Of a stretch of DNA of 64,000 nt, positions 52,080-61,137 are shown piece after piece. The notes beneath the pieces were generated by a model. That model had not been told where the DNA came from and ran no database searches. It saw only the letters and a list, made by a program, of their open reading frames with translations. This DNA comes from Paenibacillus alba (GTDB taxonomy: Bacteria; Bacillota; Bacilli; Paenibacillales; NBRC-103111), in contig NZ_JABMKZ010000026.1 of the NCBI RefSeq assembly GCF_013204855.1, positions 1-64,000 of the forward strand, written 5' to 3'. How positions within the stretch are numbered: position 1 is the stretch's first letter; each line of letters starts with the position of its first letter. The position numbers were made by a program, and so were the translations under genes.

Positions 52080-55000
52080 ATGAGAAGAGTAAACATTAAG
52101 AAGAGACTAATCGCAGTGCTGATGAGCTTCGTACTACTTGTCCTTCCGATGATACAGAGTGTTCTGGGAGGGGGAAAGGCCTATGCCGCAGGAACCCTAG
52201 TTTGGTCTGACATCACCGGATCGGGAGGATTTAATACACCGCAAGGTATGACCTTAGGCAGTGACGGTACGGTGTATGTGGCGGATACGCTTAATCAACA
52301 AATAAAAAAACTGCCGAACGGGAGCAGCGATTGGGAGAACATCACTGGATCGGAAGGATTTAACAGTCCGGTTGGTGTGGCAGTAGGCAGTGACGGCACG
52401 GTGTATGTGACGGATACTAGTAATCATAAAATTAAAAAACTGCCAAGCGGAAGGAGCGACTGGGAGGACATCACCAGCTCGGGAGGATTTAAGTATCCGC
52501 AAGGTGTGGCTATTGGCAGTGACGGCACAGTGTATGTGGCGGATACTTCTAATAACAAAATTAAAAAACTGCCGAGTGGGGGTAGCACATGGTCTGACAT
52601 CACTGGATCGGGAGGATTTAATAATCCGCATGGCATGGCCATAGGCGGTGATGGTGCCTTGTATGTGGCGGATACGAATAATCATCAAATTAAAAAACTA
52701 ACGAGCGGAGGTAGCGCTTGGTCTAATATCACCGGATCGGGAGGATTTAAATATCCCTATGATGTGGCCATAGGCAGTGACGGCACGGTGTATGTGGCGG
52801 ATTATATGAATCATCAAATTAAAAAACTGCGGAGTGGAGAGAGCACTTGGGAGAACATCACCGGTTCAGCAGAATTTATGTATCCGCAAGGTGTGGCCAT
52901 AGGCAGTGACGGCACAGTGTATGTGGCGGATAGTGGTACTCACCAAATTACAAAGGGGTCAAGCGCCTATACAGTAAGTTTTAACAATGACGGTGGTTCA
53001 CCGGAAGCAACCGATCAGACTGTAATTAAAAATCATTATGCTGTAGAGCCGGAGGCAGAGACCAAGACAGGCTACACGTTCGGAGGATGGTATGGCTCCA
53101 GTAATTTTAGTGGCGCACCATTCGATTTTGCAACAACTGCTATTACAATGGATCAGATGTTATATGCGAAGTGGATGAGCCAAGTGAAAGCCATTACAGC
53201 ATTTAGTTTCGAGGGATTGAGCCCGATGGTAACGGGAACGGTTGACGAAACGGACAAGACCATTGCATTGACCGTGCCTTATGGAACAGATGTAACGGCG
53301 CTTATCCCAACGTTCGCAACAACGGGAGTTAGTGTGAATGTGGGAAGCACTGCACAAGTGAGCGGAACAACCCCGCAGAATTTCACAAGCGCAATAACGT
53401 ATACAGTTGTGGCGGAAGACGGCACGACACAAGACTACACCGTCATGGTAACGGTAGCGGCAAATACAGCGCCGACGGCGTCATCTGTGACCATTGCAGA
53501 AATGGCGCAAGTAGGCGTGCAACTGACTGGCACGTATACATTCACTGACGCAGATGATGAAGATAGGGAAGGAACGTCCACATACAGATGGCTAAGCAGT
53601 TCAGACGGGACAACGTATATCCCAATTGCAGGCGCAACAAGCACAACATATACACCGGTAGCCGGCGACCAAGGAAACACGATTAAGTTTGAAGTAACGC
53701 CAAAGGACAACCATGGATTGGCTGGAACGCCAGTAGTAAGCGCAGCAACAGCAGCAGTAGCACCAGCAAGTACGAACATCACAGCATTTGATGCAATTGG
53801 CAATGTTGCGGCAGGCACAGCAGGCGCAGCAACCTATGCAAATGCAGAAGCCGTATCCGCAACGTTATTAGCAAGCCATGCTACTGTAACAGCAAACGGC
53901 GGAACAATCACCGTGCCTGTAACCGCATGGGTAGATACAGATAACTACAACCCATCAGTAGCAGGCAGTTATACATTCACGGCAATATTAGGTAGCTTGC
54001 CAGCGTATACAACAAACACTGGCGGCTTAACGGCGACAGTCGAAGTTGTTGTAGCGCCAGCAGTTATAAACATCACAGGATTTGATGAAATTGGCAATGT
54101 AACGGCAGGCACAGCAGGTGCAGCGACCTATGCAAATGCAGGAGCCGTATCCGCAGCGTTATTAGCAAGCCATGCTGCTGTAACAGCAAATGGCGGAACA
54201 ATCGCCGTGCCTGTAACCGCATGGGTAGATACAAATAACTACAGCCCATCAGTAGCAGGCAGTTATACATTCACAGCCGTATTAGGCAGCTTGCCAGCGA
54301 ATACAACAAACACTGGCGGCTTAACGGCGACAGTCTTAGTTATTGTAGCGCCAGCAGTTATAAACATCACAGCATTTGATGCAATTGGCAATGTAACGGC
54401 AGGCACAGCAGGCGCAGCAACCTATGCAAATGCAGAAGCCGTATCCGCAGCGTTAATAGCAAGCCATGCCACTGTAACAGCAAATGGCGGAACCATCACT
54501 GTGCCCGTAACATCATGGGTAAATACAGACAACTACAACCCGGCAGTAGCAGGCAGCTATACATTCACAGCCGTATTAGGCAGCTTGCCAGCGAATACAA
54601 CAAACACTGGCGGCTTAACGACGACAGTCGAAGTTGTTGTAGGTCCAGCAACGCCAGTAGGTACAAACATCACAGTGTTTGATGCACTTGGAAATGTAGC
54701 TGCAGGCACCGTAGGCGCAGCAACCTATGCAAATGCAGAAGCTGTATCCGCAGCGTTAATAGCAAGCCATGCCACTGTAACAGCAAATGGCGGAACCATC
54801 ACTGTGCCCGTAATATCATGGGTAAATACAGACAACTACAACCCGGCAGTAGCAGGCAGCTATACATTCACAGCAGTATTAGGCAGCTTGCCAGCGAATA
54901 CAACAAACACTGGCGGCTTAACGGCGACAGTCTTAGTTGTCGTAGCGCCAGCAACGCCAGTAGGAACAAACATCACAGTGTTTGATGCAATTGGCCATGT

Positions 55001-56309
55001 AGCGGCAGGCACAGTAGGAGCAGCAACCTATGCAAATGCAGAAGCTGTATCCGCAGCGTTAATAGCAAGCCATGCCACTGTAACAGCAAATGGCGGAACA
55101 ATCACCGTGCCTGTAACGGCATGGGTAAATACAGACAATTACAACCCGGCAGCAGCAGGCAGCTATACATTCACAGCAACGTTAGGCAGCTTGCCAGCGA
55201 ATACAACCAACACGGGCAGTTTAACGGCGACAGTTGAAGTTGTCGTAGCAGCACCATCAGGCGGAAGTGGAAGTGGAAGTGGAAGTGGCGGTGGTACGGC
55301 GGCATCGCCAACAAGCGACACCCCAGTAACCTCGACGGATGGCACATTAACGCTTCCTGTAGGCAAGACAGGCAAGGTTAGTCTGGGGGATGCCATCACG
55401 ATCTCGATTCCGGCCGATGCTATAAGCAAAGAGCTGAAATTAACGATAGATAAATTGTTGAATATTCAAAACCTTGTAAAGGATAAAGACGTTCTAGCCA
55501 GCCCCGTCTTTGAAATTCTGAAAAATTTCTCAGAGAACTTTAGTAAATCGGTCACCCTGACGTTTGCTTTCGATCCATCCAAATTAAGGGGCAATCAAAC
55601 CGTAGCCGTATTCTTTTTTGACGAAACGAAGAAGGAATGGGTGAAAGTTCCAGGCGGTGCTGTTAACGATGGTCATATCACCGTAGAAGTGAATCACTTT
55701 ACGAAATATGCGGTATTCGTTGTAGGTCAAGGGGCAACTGACCCAACACCAGACACGAAGCAGCCGGCGATAACGTTAAGCGACATCTCTGGGCACTGGG
55801 CCGAGGCCAACATCAAGCAAGCGATAAGCAGAGGGATTGTCAGCGGTTACCCAGATGGCACGTTCAAGCCTGGGAAAACCGTGACGCGCGCAGAATTCGC
55901 GGTCATGCTGATGAGTACGTTGAAGCTGCAAGGTGAAGGGGCGGAGCTGACTTTTACAGATTCAGCGCAGATCGGAGCATGGGCCAAAAAAGCGGTGGCT
56001 CAAGCAGTGCAAGCGGGCATTATTAATGGCTACGAGGACGGCAGCTTCCGTCCAGATGCAGTCATTACACGCGCAGAGATAGCAGCGATGATTACGGCTG
56101 CGCTAGGTAAGTCTAGCCAAGCGAACGCTGCAACCGGCTTCGCGGACGACAAGGACATTCCGGCGTGGGCGAAAGCAAGTGTTGCTTACGTGAAGCAAGC
56201 AGGCATTGTGCAAGGGAAAGGTGATAACCAATTCGCCCCTCTAGACAATGCGACGCGAGCAGAGGCTGTGACGGTGCTGCTCAATATGTTGGCGCAGAAG
56301 AGCAAGTAA
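52080..56309 (+). CDS. giant NHL-repeat, Ig-repeat and SLH surface protein
   Basis: The 1409-residue protein has a signal peptide (about 1-36). Six NHL-type beta-propeller repeats follow (about 41-290; SDGTVYVADT motif, 46-residue period), then a Listeria-Bacteroides repeat domain (about 298-364) and a DUF5018-like domain (about 366-460). Five near-identical repeats of 98-101 residues lie at about 564-1057, then a Gly/Ser linker, a ZU5-like region and three SLH domains (about 1232-1409). It is anchored to the cell wall. I chose ATG 52080, with GGGAGAGG ten bases upstream. It follows the two-component genes and ends with a terminator at 56334. Confidence 0.9.
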   Translation: MRRVNIKKRLIAVLMSFVLLVLPMIQSVLGGGKAYAAGTLVWSDITGSGGFNTPQGMTLGSDGTVYVADTLNQQIKKLPNGSSDWENITGSEGFNSPVGVAVGSDGTVYVTDTSNHKIKKLPSGRSDWEDITSSGGFKYPQGVAIGSDGTVYVADTSNNKIKKLPSGGSTWSDITGSGGFNNPHGMAIGGDGALYVADTNNHQIKKLTSGGSAWSNITGSGGFKYPYDVAIGSDGTVYVADYMNHQIKKLRSGESTWENITGSAEFMYPQGVAIGSDGTVYVADSGTHQITKGSSAYTVSFNNDGGSPEATDQTVIKNHYAVEPEAETKTGYTFGGWYGSSNFSGAPFDFATTAITMDQMLYAKWMSQVKAITAFSFEGLSPMVTGTVDETDKTIALTVPYGTDVTALIPTFATTGVSVNVGSTAQVSGTTPQNFTSAITYTVVAEDGTTQDYTVMVTVAANTAPTASSVTIAEMAQVGVQLTGTYTFTDADDEDREGTSTYRWLSSSDGTTYIPIAGATSTTYTPVAGDQGNTIKFEVTPKDNHGLAGTPVVSAATAAVAPASTNITAFDAIGNVAAGTAGAATYANAEAVSATLLASHATVTANGGTITVPVTAWVDTDNYNPSVAGSYTFTAILGSLPAYTTNTGGLTATVEVVVAPAVINITGFDEIGNVTAGTAGAATYANAGAVSAALLASHAAVTANGGTIAVPVTAWVDTNNYSPSVAGSYTFTAVLGSLPANTTNTGGLTATVLVIVAPAVINITAFDAIGNVTAGTAGAATYANAEAVSAALIASHATVTANGGTITVPVTSWVNTDNYNPAVAGSYTFTAVLGSLPANTTNTGGLTTTVEVVVGPATPVGTNITVFDALGNVAAGTVGAATYANAEAVSAALIASHATVTANGGTITVPVISWVNTDNYNPAVAGSYTFTAVLGSLPANTTNTGGLTATVLVVVAPATPVGTNITVFDAIGHVAAGTVGAATYANAEAVSAALIASHATVTANGGTITVPVTAWVNTDNYNPAAAGSYTFTATLGSLPANTTNTGSLTATVEVVVAAPSGGSGSGSGSGGGTAASPTSDTPVTSTDGTLTLPVGKTGKVSLGDAITISIPADAISKELKLTIDKLLNIQNLVKDKDVLASPVFEILKNFSENFSKSVTLTFAFDPSKLRGNQTVAVFFFDETKKEWVKVPGGAVNDGHITVEVNHFTKYAVFVVGQGATDPTPDTKQPAITLSDISGHWAEANIKQAISRGIVSGYPDGTFKPGKTVTRAEFAVMLMSTLKLQGEGAELTFTDSAQIGAWAKKAVAQAVQAGIINGYEDGSFRPDAVITRAEIAAMITAALGKSSQANAATGFADDKDIPAWAKASVAYVKQAGIVQGKGDNQFAPLDNATRAEAVTVLLNMLAQKSK
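52205..52955 (+). repeat. six 138-bp repeats coding for NHL units
   Basis: Six units with period 138 bp, each with a GACATCACCGGATCGGGAGG-like start and a GTGTATGTGGCGGAT segment. Confidence 0.8.
53772..55251 (+). repeat. five 294-303-bp tandem repeats
   Basis: Copies begin at 53772, 54066, 54360, 54663 and 54966. They are very similar at DNA level, for example in AATGCAGAAGC and CTGTAACAGCAAA, so unequal crossing-over is likely. The last two carry an extra CCAGTAGGT-type triplet set. Confidence 0.88.
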
Positions 56310-56333
56310 TGCAAGGTATTTGAACATAATTCA

Positions 56334-56372
56334 AAAAAGCAGTCCCTTATCAAATGGGGGCTGCTTTTTTTT
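56334..56372 (+). terminator. terminator of the giant surface protein gene
   Basis: AAAAAGCAGtCCC pairs with GGGgGCTGCTTTTT around ATCAAAT-type bases, followed by T residues. Confidence 0.85.
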
Positions 56373-56408
56373 GCTCGAATCATCAAATCAAGTTAATTCG
56401 TTGGATGT

Positions 56409-56660
56409 GTGGAAGACCTTGATGGAACGGTGGTACGTATGTTGAGTGAAAAAGAAGAAGTACTGAAAGGCGGGAATGTCAACAAGATTATACTTGCACC
56501 GGAAAGCGGAACATCCAAAAGCCTGTCCGAAGCCGTTGCAAGGAATCAATCACGCCACTTACGAACAAGCTCATGCGTCCATGAATTTAGATATTCACCG
56601 GATCGGATCGTGCTTAAGGTCATTCTCTACGACAGTAGTCTTGAGGCCATCAAACGCGTA
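56409..56660 (+). pseudogene. unrecognised gene relic, faintly phosphotransferase-like
   Basis: A short open frame has EEVLKGGNVNKIIL, which recalls the N-terminal glycine motif of aminoglycoside-phosphotransferase-like proteins, but the similarity ends after about 30 residues. It lies next to an antiparallel ABC-ATPase relic. I cannot assign it firmly. Confidence 0.25.
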
Positions 56661-56990
56661 AACGCGATGTATGAGCACATTAACGTTTGCACCTAGACTC
56701 AGTGTCGGCTTCTCCAACGACCGGTATGCGATCAGCTTGAATGCCCCGACGTCCACTTCCACCTGCCAGTTCGTTCCGCGAAAAAAAAGATTTCTCACGA
56801 CGCCTTCCTGGGATGCCGATGGATGGCTCAGCTCGTTTATGTATCCAACCTCTATGAATTCAGGTCGGATAACGGTCTTGCAGCCGCTCGCTAACTTGCT
56901 GAAGCCCAGGAGCAGATGCGCGTCTGCAATCTCGCTCGATTCGCCAATGAAGCCCGCCACGGGAGTTGCAAGTATTAGTGGACAAATTCA
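56595..56990 (-). pseudogene. C-terminal relic of an ABC-transporter ATPase (TOBE domain)
   Basis: The minus strand codes for ATPVAGFIGESSEIAD, then VIRPEFIEVGYINEL, GVVRNLFFRGTNWQVEVDVG and LIAYRSLEKPTLSLG, then VNVLIHRVYAFDG. This is the end of an Fbp/Pot-type ATPase, the TOBE_2 domain. Walker motifs are absent, so it is a fragment. Confidence 0.6.
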
Positions 56991-57250
56991 AGCTGTAATT
57001 AGGTTTGGGATCAGGAATGCTAGAATGCATCAGTTCGCTTAAGTTATAAGATTTCGAAAGTGTTTTAGTCCAAATGCTAAAAAACGATCGACTCCCAATA
57101 CTTAGGGCTTCCTTGTTGTCGGTTAATACTGTCCATACTGACATAGTTCTGCTAAAATGGGTTCATATATTTCCAAAGAGATTGATAGATATGCAAGTAG
57201 TGGACGAGCAAATTGAATCATCCTTTTGCACAATGAAAGGGGTATTTCAT

Positions 57251-57640
57251 TTGAATAGACAAGAGCTGCAAAAAAAGGTTCGCCATACGGTACATCAACT
57301 GATCTGGGAAAAAGGGTACGCGAGTCCCTTGGATTTATTTTTAAAGATGGAGAAGATCTCTCCCAAGCTTGTAGAGGAATGGCGATTCGGAAGAGTTACA
57401 TACCTCGAACGGGTTCTTCACGGTAACTTGGGTCAATTCAGCTTCATGATGAAAGAATTCCGGAAAGTAGCCAGGGAGTTGGAACTTAAGGAATCATACT
57501 CCGCCTATATGTCCTGGGGAAAAGGTCCGAAACGTCCGCTGCGTTTCTCGAAATCAGGTGACTACCAAGTTGAAAGACACTATTCCACCCGCTATGTAAA
57601 GCCGACCCAACCGGACATGCCCAACTTGAACCCGTGTTGA
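57251..57640 (+). CDS. conserved hypothetical protein upstream of the SWIM gene
   Basis: The 129-residue protein begins at TTG 57251, eight bases after AAAGGGG, giving MNRQELQKKVRHTVHQLIWE. It contains ISPKLVEEWRFGRVTYLERV and ends with a run of basic residues. I recall similar proteins next to SWIM-domain genes in Bacillales, function unknown. A second gene start with the same first 15 codons occurs at 59554. No membrane or signal segment is seen. A longer reading from 57074 is not supported. Confidence 0.65.
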   Translation: MNRQELQKKVRHTVHQLIWEKGYASPLDLFLKMEKISPKLVEEWRFGRVTYLERVLHGNLGQFSFMMKEFRKVARELELKESYSAYMSWGKGPKRPLRFSKSGDYQVERHYSTRYVKPTQPDMPNLNPC

Positions 57641-57723
57641 TTTGCCGAGCCATTGACAGTTGCGTCTTATTGACGCTTTCGACGGTACAGCCGCTTTTTA
57701 TTGAGAGTCAGACCTGCACTGTA

Positions 57724-57751
57724 TTGGAAACACTTTGTGGTTTGATATAGT
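57724..57751 (+). promoter_or_regulatory. possible promoter of the SWIM gene
   Basis: TTGGAA (57724-57729) and TATAGT (57746-57751) with a 16-base spacer, 44 bases before the start codon. Confidence 0.45.
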
Positions 57752-57795
57752 GATTGTAACGCTAAGTGTGTTTACCAGGGGGGGATGATTAGTAG

Positions 57796-59538
57796 ATGCA
57801 TATTCTGACATTTGAAGAGAAAGTAAGCAGTGTAATTATAGAGCGAGGTTACGATTATTACATGGATGATCTTGTCTCTTCTATAGAAGAAATCAATGAA
57901 AATCTCTTTGCAGCGACCGTTGAGGGACGTGATGACTATAATGTTATCATCGCCTTGAAGGAAAATGGCTTGATACATTCTCATCATTGCACATGCCCGT
58001 TCGAGGGGGCAGTTTGTAAGCATCAGGTTGCTGTGTTGTATGAACTGCGTGCTGAGTGGGAAGAAACTGTCGTTGACGGAGAGGAGAGTCAAGTCGAGAC
58101 GGCTTTCTCCAATGCGAGCAAGGATAGCACTGTCATTGCCAGTAAAGAAACAAAGGTGAAACGGGATATCCGCTTGATTTTGGCAGAGCAAAGCAAAGAG
58201 GATTTGGTTGAATTTATACTTTTGATGATTCAGGAAGATCAGGATATTGCCAAGCAAGTCCGTCTGCGCTACGAGCGTGGTGATGTTAAGACAGAACTAT
58301 CTACTTGCTATGAGTTGATTCGTAGCCACATAAGGAAGCATACGGACCGTCACGGGTCTATCGCCTACGGGAAAGTATCCCAAGCCATTCGTGGAGGGGA
58401 ACTCGTGCTGCAGCGCGCAATTGATGATTGGCGAGATGACGACCCATTATTTGCTATTCATTTCTGTTTTTGTGTCGTGCATGAAATGATTCAGTTGCTG
58501 CAGGATGCGGATGATTCGGATGGGGCTATCGGAGGGTTGATCGAGGAAAGCTTGGAGACAGCCACTAGTTTAGATCTAGAAGCCATGACGCCGGACAAAC
58601 AGGCGGAAATCTTCCGTGTTCTACTGACGGAAGCGATGGCATCGCGCTACGACGATTGGTCCGACTGGCGTCATTCGTTGCTTGGCGCTTGTGCGGAGTT
58701 GTCGCAAACGTGGGAACTGCGCGAGGAGCTGAAGCAGGCAATCACGCAACTCGAGCTGCGCACAGTTCACTCGCATCACGAACGGTCAGCCAATTATGAG
58801 CGTGAGGCGCTCGCAAGATTGCGTTATACGTTGCTAGATGAAGCGGAGCAAGAGGCTTTCCTTCTTGCGCAATTGGACAAGCCTTCCTTTCGCGAGCAGG
58901 CCATTCGGCAAGCGATAGATGCACAACGCTTTGACGATGCCATCCTCTTGGCAGAGCAAGGCGAGCTTTCGGACCAAGAGCGCGGTCTGCGAGGGCTTGT
59001 GACGAATTGGAAGAAGCTGCGTTATGAGGCATGTACAGCTGCGAGTTACATGGAGCAGCTGAGAGAGCTGGCTTTCGATTTGACGCTTGGCGGGGAGTAT
59101 GCTTACTATTTGGAGCTAAAACGGCTTTATCCGGAGGCGTCCTGGCCGGAGGTGTACGATCGGCTTATGCAGCAATTGGAGCAGAAAGATTATTATTATA
59201 ATAACGTGTACATTCGCATCATGCAGGATACCAATGATCATGCCCGGATCCTTAAGTACGTGCAGGCGCGACCTAATCAAATTGAGTACTATTATGCCAA
59301 TTTGACGGAACATTACCCGGATGAAATTCGTCAGCTATTCAGCGGGTATATCGAACTGCAAGCCAGCAATGCGAATAATCGCAGTCATTATAAGCAAGTT
59401 GCTAAGTTGCTTGTCACATATAGGCAAGCTTGCGGATCTGTCCAAGCAGAAGCGCTGCATCGGCAGTTTTTATGCGGATATGCACATAGGCCGGCGTTTT
59501 GTGAGGAGTTACGAGAGATAACCCCGAAGATCTTGTAA
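57796..59538 (+). CDS. SWIM zinc-finger protein
   Basis: The 580-residue protein has the SWIM motif CTCPFEGAVCKHQVAV (CxC...CxH) at about residues 59-74, after a short N-terminal domain. A long helical region follows (about 120-580) with no recognised motif. SWIM domains bind DNA or protein and occur with helicases and MuDR transposases, but here no helicase partner is adjacent. The gene is flanked by two copies of the 57251-type gene start, and a decayed relative lies at 49323. GGGGGGGATG lies just before the ATG. Function unknown. Confidence 0.8.
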   Translation: MHILTFEEKVSSVIIERGYDYYMDDLVSSIEEINENLFAATVEGRDDYNVIIALKENGLIHSHHCTCPFEGAVCKHQVAVLYELRAEWEETVVDGEESQVETAFSNASKDSTVIASKETKVKRDIRLILAEQSKEDLVEFILLMIQEDQDIAKQVRLRYERGDVKTELSTCYELIRSHIRKHTDRHGSIAYGKVSQAIRGGELVLQRAIDDWRDDDPLFAIHFCFCVVHEMIQLLQDADDSDGAIGGLIEESLETATSLDLEAMTPDKQAEIFRVLLTEAMASRYDDWSDWRHSLLGACAELSQTWELREELKQAITQLELRTVHSHHERSANYEREALARLRYTLLDEAEQEAFLLAQLDKPSFREQAIRQAIDAQRFDDAILLAEQGELSDQERGLRGLVTNWKKLRYEACTAASYMEQLRELAFDLTLGGEYAYYLELKRLYPEASWPEVYDRLMQQLEQKDYYYNNVYIRIMQDTNDHARILKYVQARPNQIEYYYANLTEHYPDEIRQLFSGYIELQASNANNRSHYKQVAKLLVTYRQACGSVQAEALHRQFLCGYAHRPAFCEELREITPKIL

Positions 59539-59553
59539 GTTAGGGGGCATTGT

Positions 59554-59724
59554 TTGAATAGATCGGAACTGCAGAAAAAAGCAAGAAATACTGTATATCT
59601 GTTTGTGTGCTTCTTGGTATATAACCAGTTTGAATCTCTCGTGCTTACTTCCCTTTTGTGGACATTCAAAAGGCTTCTGGTACGACGCAAGGCTTACTGT
59701 ATCCCCGTTAGATCCAAATTGTGA
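59554..59724 (+). pseudogene. truncated copy of the 57251-type gene
   Basis: TTG 59554 follows TAGGGGG and codes for MNRSELQKKARNTVYL, matching the gene at 57251, but from residue 17 on the sequence is unrelated and stops at 59724. It looks like a gene start joined to other DNA. Confidence 0.6.
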
Positions 59725-59926
59725 ATCATATTTTAAATACAGCGCGGATGGAAAAATGTTTTCTACTAGCTTATACCCGGTGATTGACGGCTTACTTGAA
59801 AGTATAAATTGGGACGATCCGACAGATGTTAACGATTGGTTGCCATATGTAAGTTTACCTGATGAGAATCATAGACTTCCTTCTTTCAGTCAGGTATTAG
59901 TGTATATTATTCGTTCATTTCAATAA
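59660..59926 (+). pseudogene. C-terminal fragment of an unknown protein
   Basis: About 88 residues of protein-like sequence (FWYDARLTVSPLDPNCESYF, then INWDDPTDVNDWLPYVSL) end at 59926 without a start or ribosome site. It overlaps the previous relic in another frame. I do not recognise it. From 59927 to 60054 I see nothing. Confidence 0.35.
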
Positions 59927-60054
59927 CCATATTTCTTTATTGGTTAATGCGGTTTCGTTATATTTTTCTTCGACAAAAGTAAGAACGGCTTAAGCCACCT
60001 CCCCAAACAATATAGCATCACGCGACGGCGAATTGTGGATTTGCTAAGCCACTT

Positions 60055-60069
60055 GCTCACCTCCATACA
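60055..60069 (+). other. attachment-site copy 4 (short ssrA tail)
   Basis: CTCACCTCCATACA (60056-60069) matches the ssrA tail exactly over 14 bases. A terminator follows at once, as after copies 1, 2 and 3. Confidence 0.6.
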
Positions 60070-60110
60070 AATGAGAAAAGCACCTGAAGGGTGCTTTTCT
60101 CATTTGTATG
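60064..60110 (+). terminator. terminator after attachment copy 4
   Basis: ATACAAATGAGAAAAGCACC pairs with GGTGCTTTTCTCATTTGTAT around TGAAG: a 20-bp near-perfect stem. Confidence 0.85.
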
Positions 60111-60187
60111 GGTTACGAGAGGAGCTCCCTCAAGGGGTCGCCCTGTGTGGACCGGAGCGTGAGTTGAGGGAGCACGGCATTTGAAGT
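60106..60187 (+). repeat. conserved segment shared with 47120-47201
   Basis: Contains GTGGACCGGAGCGTGAG and GAGGGAGCACGGCATTTGAA, matching the segment after attachment copy 2. The remaining bases to 60365 show nothing I can name. Confidence 0.65.
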
Positions 60188-60380
60188 ATACCTGTATGCC
60201 GAAAAGTTCAGCCTTAAAAATTTCATTAACATGTATTGTAGGATCTGTTTTCCATTTTAGAGAAGTAGCAGCGTATCGTTTATATTAAAGGCAATCCCCG
60301 CACATCTACACCAGTACAGTAAGAAGTTGTGTTATTCTAATATCATCGCAAGGAATGAGAATATTTGTGGAGGGACGTCG

Positions 60381-60947
60381 TTGGGGAGGAAGAAAAAGAC
60401 AAACATGCCGCGAGTCAAATGCATGAAACGGGAAGGTCGACTGCAATCGGCTGCGGCTAGCTGGCTTAAGACTTATACTGGGAATCGCCATATTTTTGGG
60501 TACCGCAAACATTTTGATGTCAGTATAGGGACAGCAATTGCGGAGCTGCGTATGCTTGGCGTACCGCTTTCCGATGAAGTTGTTAAGAGAGCTACAGAAA
60601 GTGAGCAAGCTGCGATCAGAGTAAAACAAACCCGCAAGGAAAAAAGGCGGCAGTGTCTGGACGAGCAACGAAGCGGTACGGTTCCGTGGTCTGATGAGAC
60701 ATACGCATATATAGCCGAATATACGAGTTGGGGAATTCCATATGGCGTTACATGGGGGGAAATGGAACGATTCGCCGACATGGAGAGCCTCGATCGCACA
60801 GTTCCTCCCCGAAGCAGGGATTGTCACTTTTCATTGGATGAAGATCAACTGGTTCTCGAAGGGTGGGAGGCGGAAGAGGAAGAGGTGCCTTTTTTTAAGG
60901 AATATTTTAATAATAAAGATGAAGCTACGCTATTAAAATTTACATAA
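60381..60947 (+). CDS. hypothetical protein, unknown family
   Basis: The 188-residue protein starts at TTG 60381 with GTGGAGGGA upstream; ATG 60405 is an alternative. The N terminus is basic (GRKKKTNMPRVKC) and contains LQSAAASWLKTYTGN and YRKHFDVSIGTAIAELRMLG, a possible helix-turn-helix-like stretch. The C terminus is acidic (WEAEEEEVPFFKEY). No signal peptide or known motif is visible. It stands alone before a terminator. Confidence 0.55.
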   Translation: MGRKKKTNMPRVKCMKREGRLQSAAASWLKTYTGNRHIFGYRKHFDVSIGTAIAELRMLGVPLSDEVVKRATESEQAAIRVKQTRKEKRRQCLDEQRSGTVPWSDETYAYIAEYTSWGIPYGVTWGEMERFADMESLDRTVPPRSRDCHFSLDEDQLVLEGWEAEEEEVPFFKEYFNNKDEATLLKFT

Positions 60948-61010
60948 ATGATGATTGCACATCCATTTTCTTTGATTTAGAAGAAATACGAATAAGATTG
61001 TCTGACTACT

Positions 61011-61037
61011 AAAAAAAGCATCCTAACGGATGCTTTT
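61011..61037 (+). terminator. terminator before the siderophore locus
   Basis: AAAAAAAGCATCC pairs with GGATGCTTTTTT around TAAC. Confidence 0.85.
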
Positions 61038-61137
61038 TTGCTTGGGTCCTCCTTAAGCCCAATGGTTTAGTAGTATTAATTATTGGTAATTGTAGAGTCG
61101 ACAATCAGGAAATACAAATAGACGAGATTACAAAAGA

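Noticed and set aside
60306..60827. Minus-strand open frame opposite the hypothetical gene at 60381
   Set aside because: The plus-strand frame has a good ribosome site and more protein-like composition.
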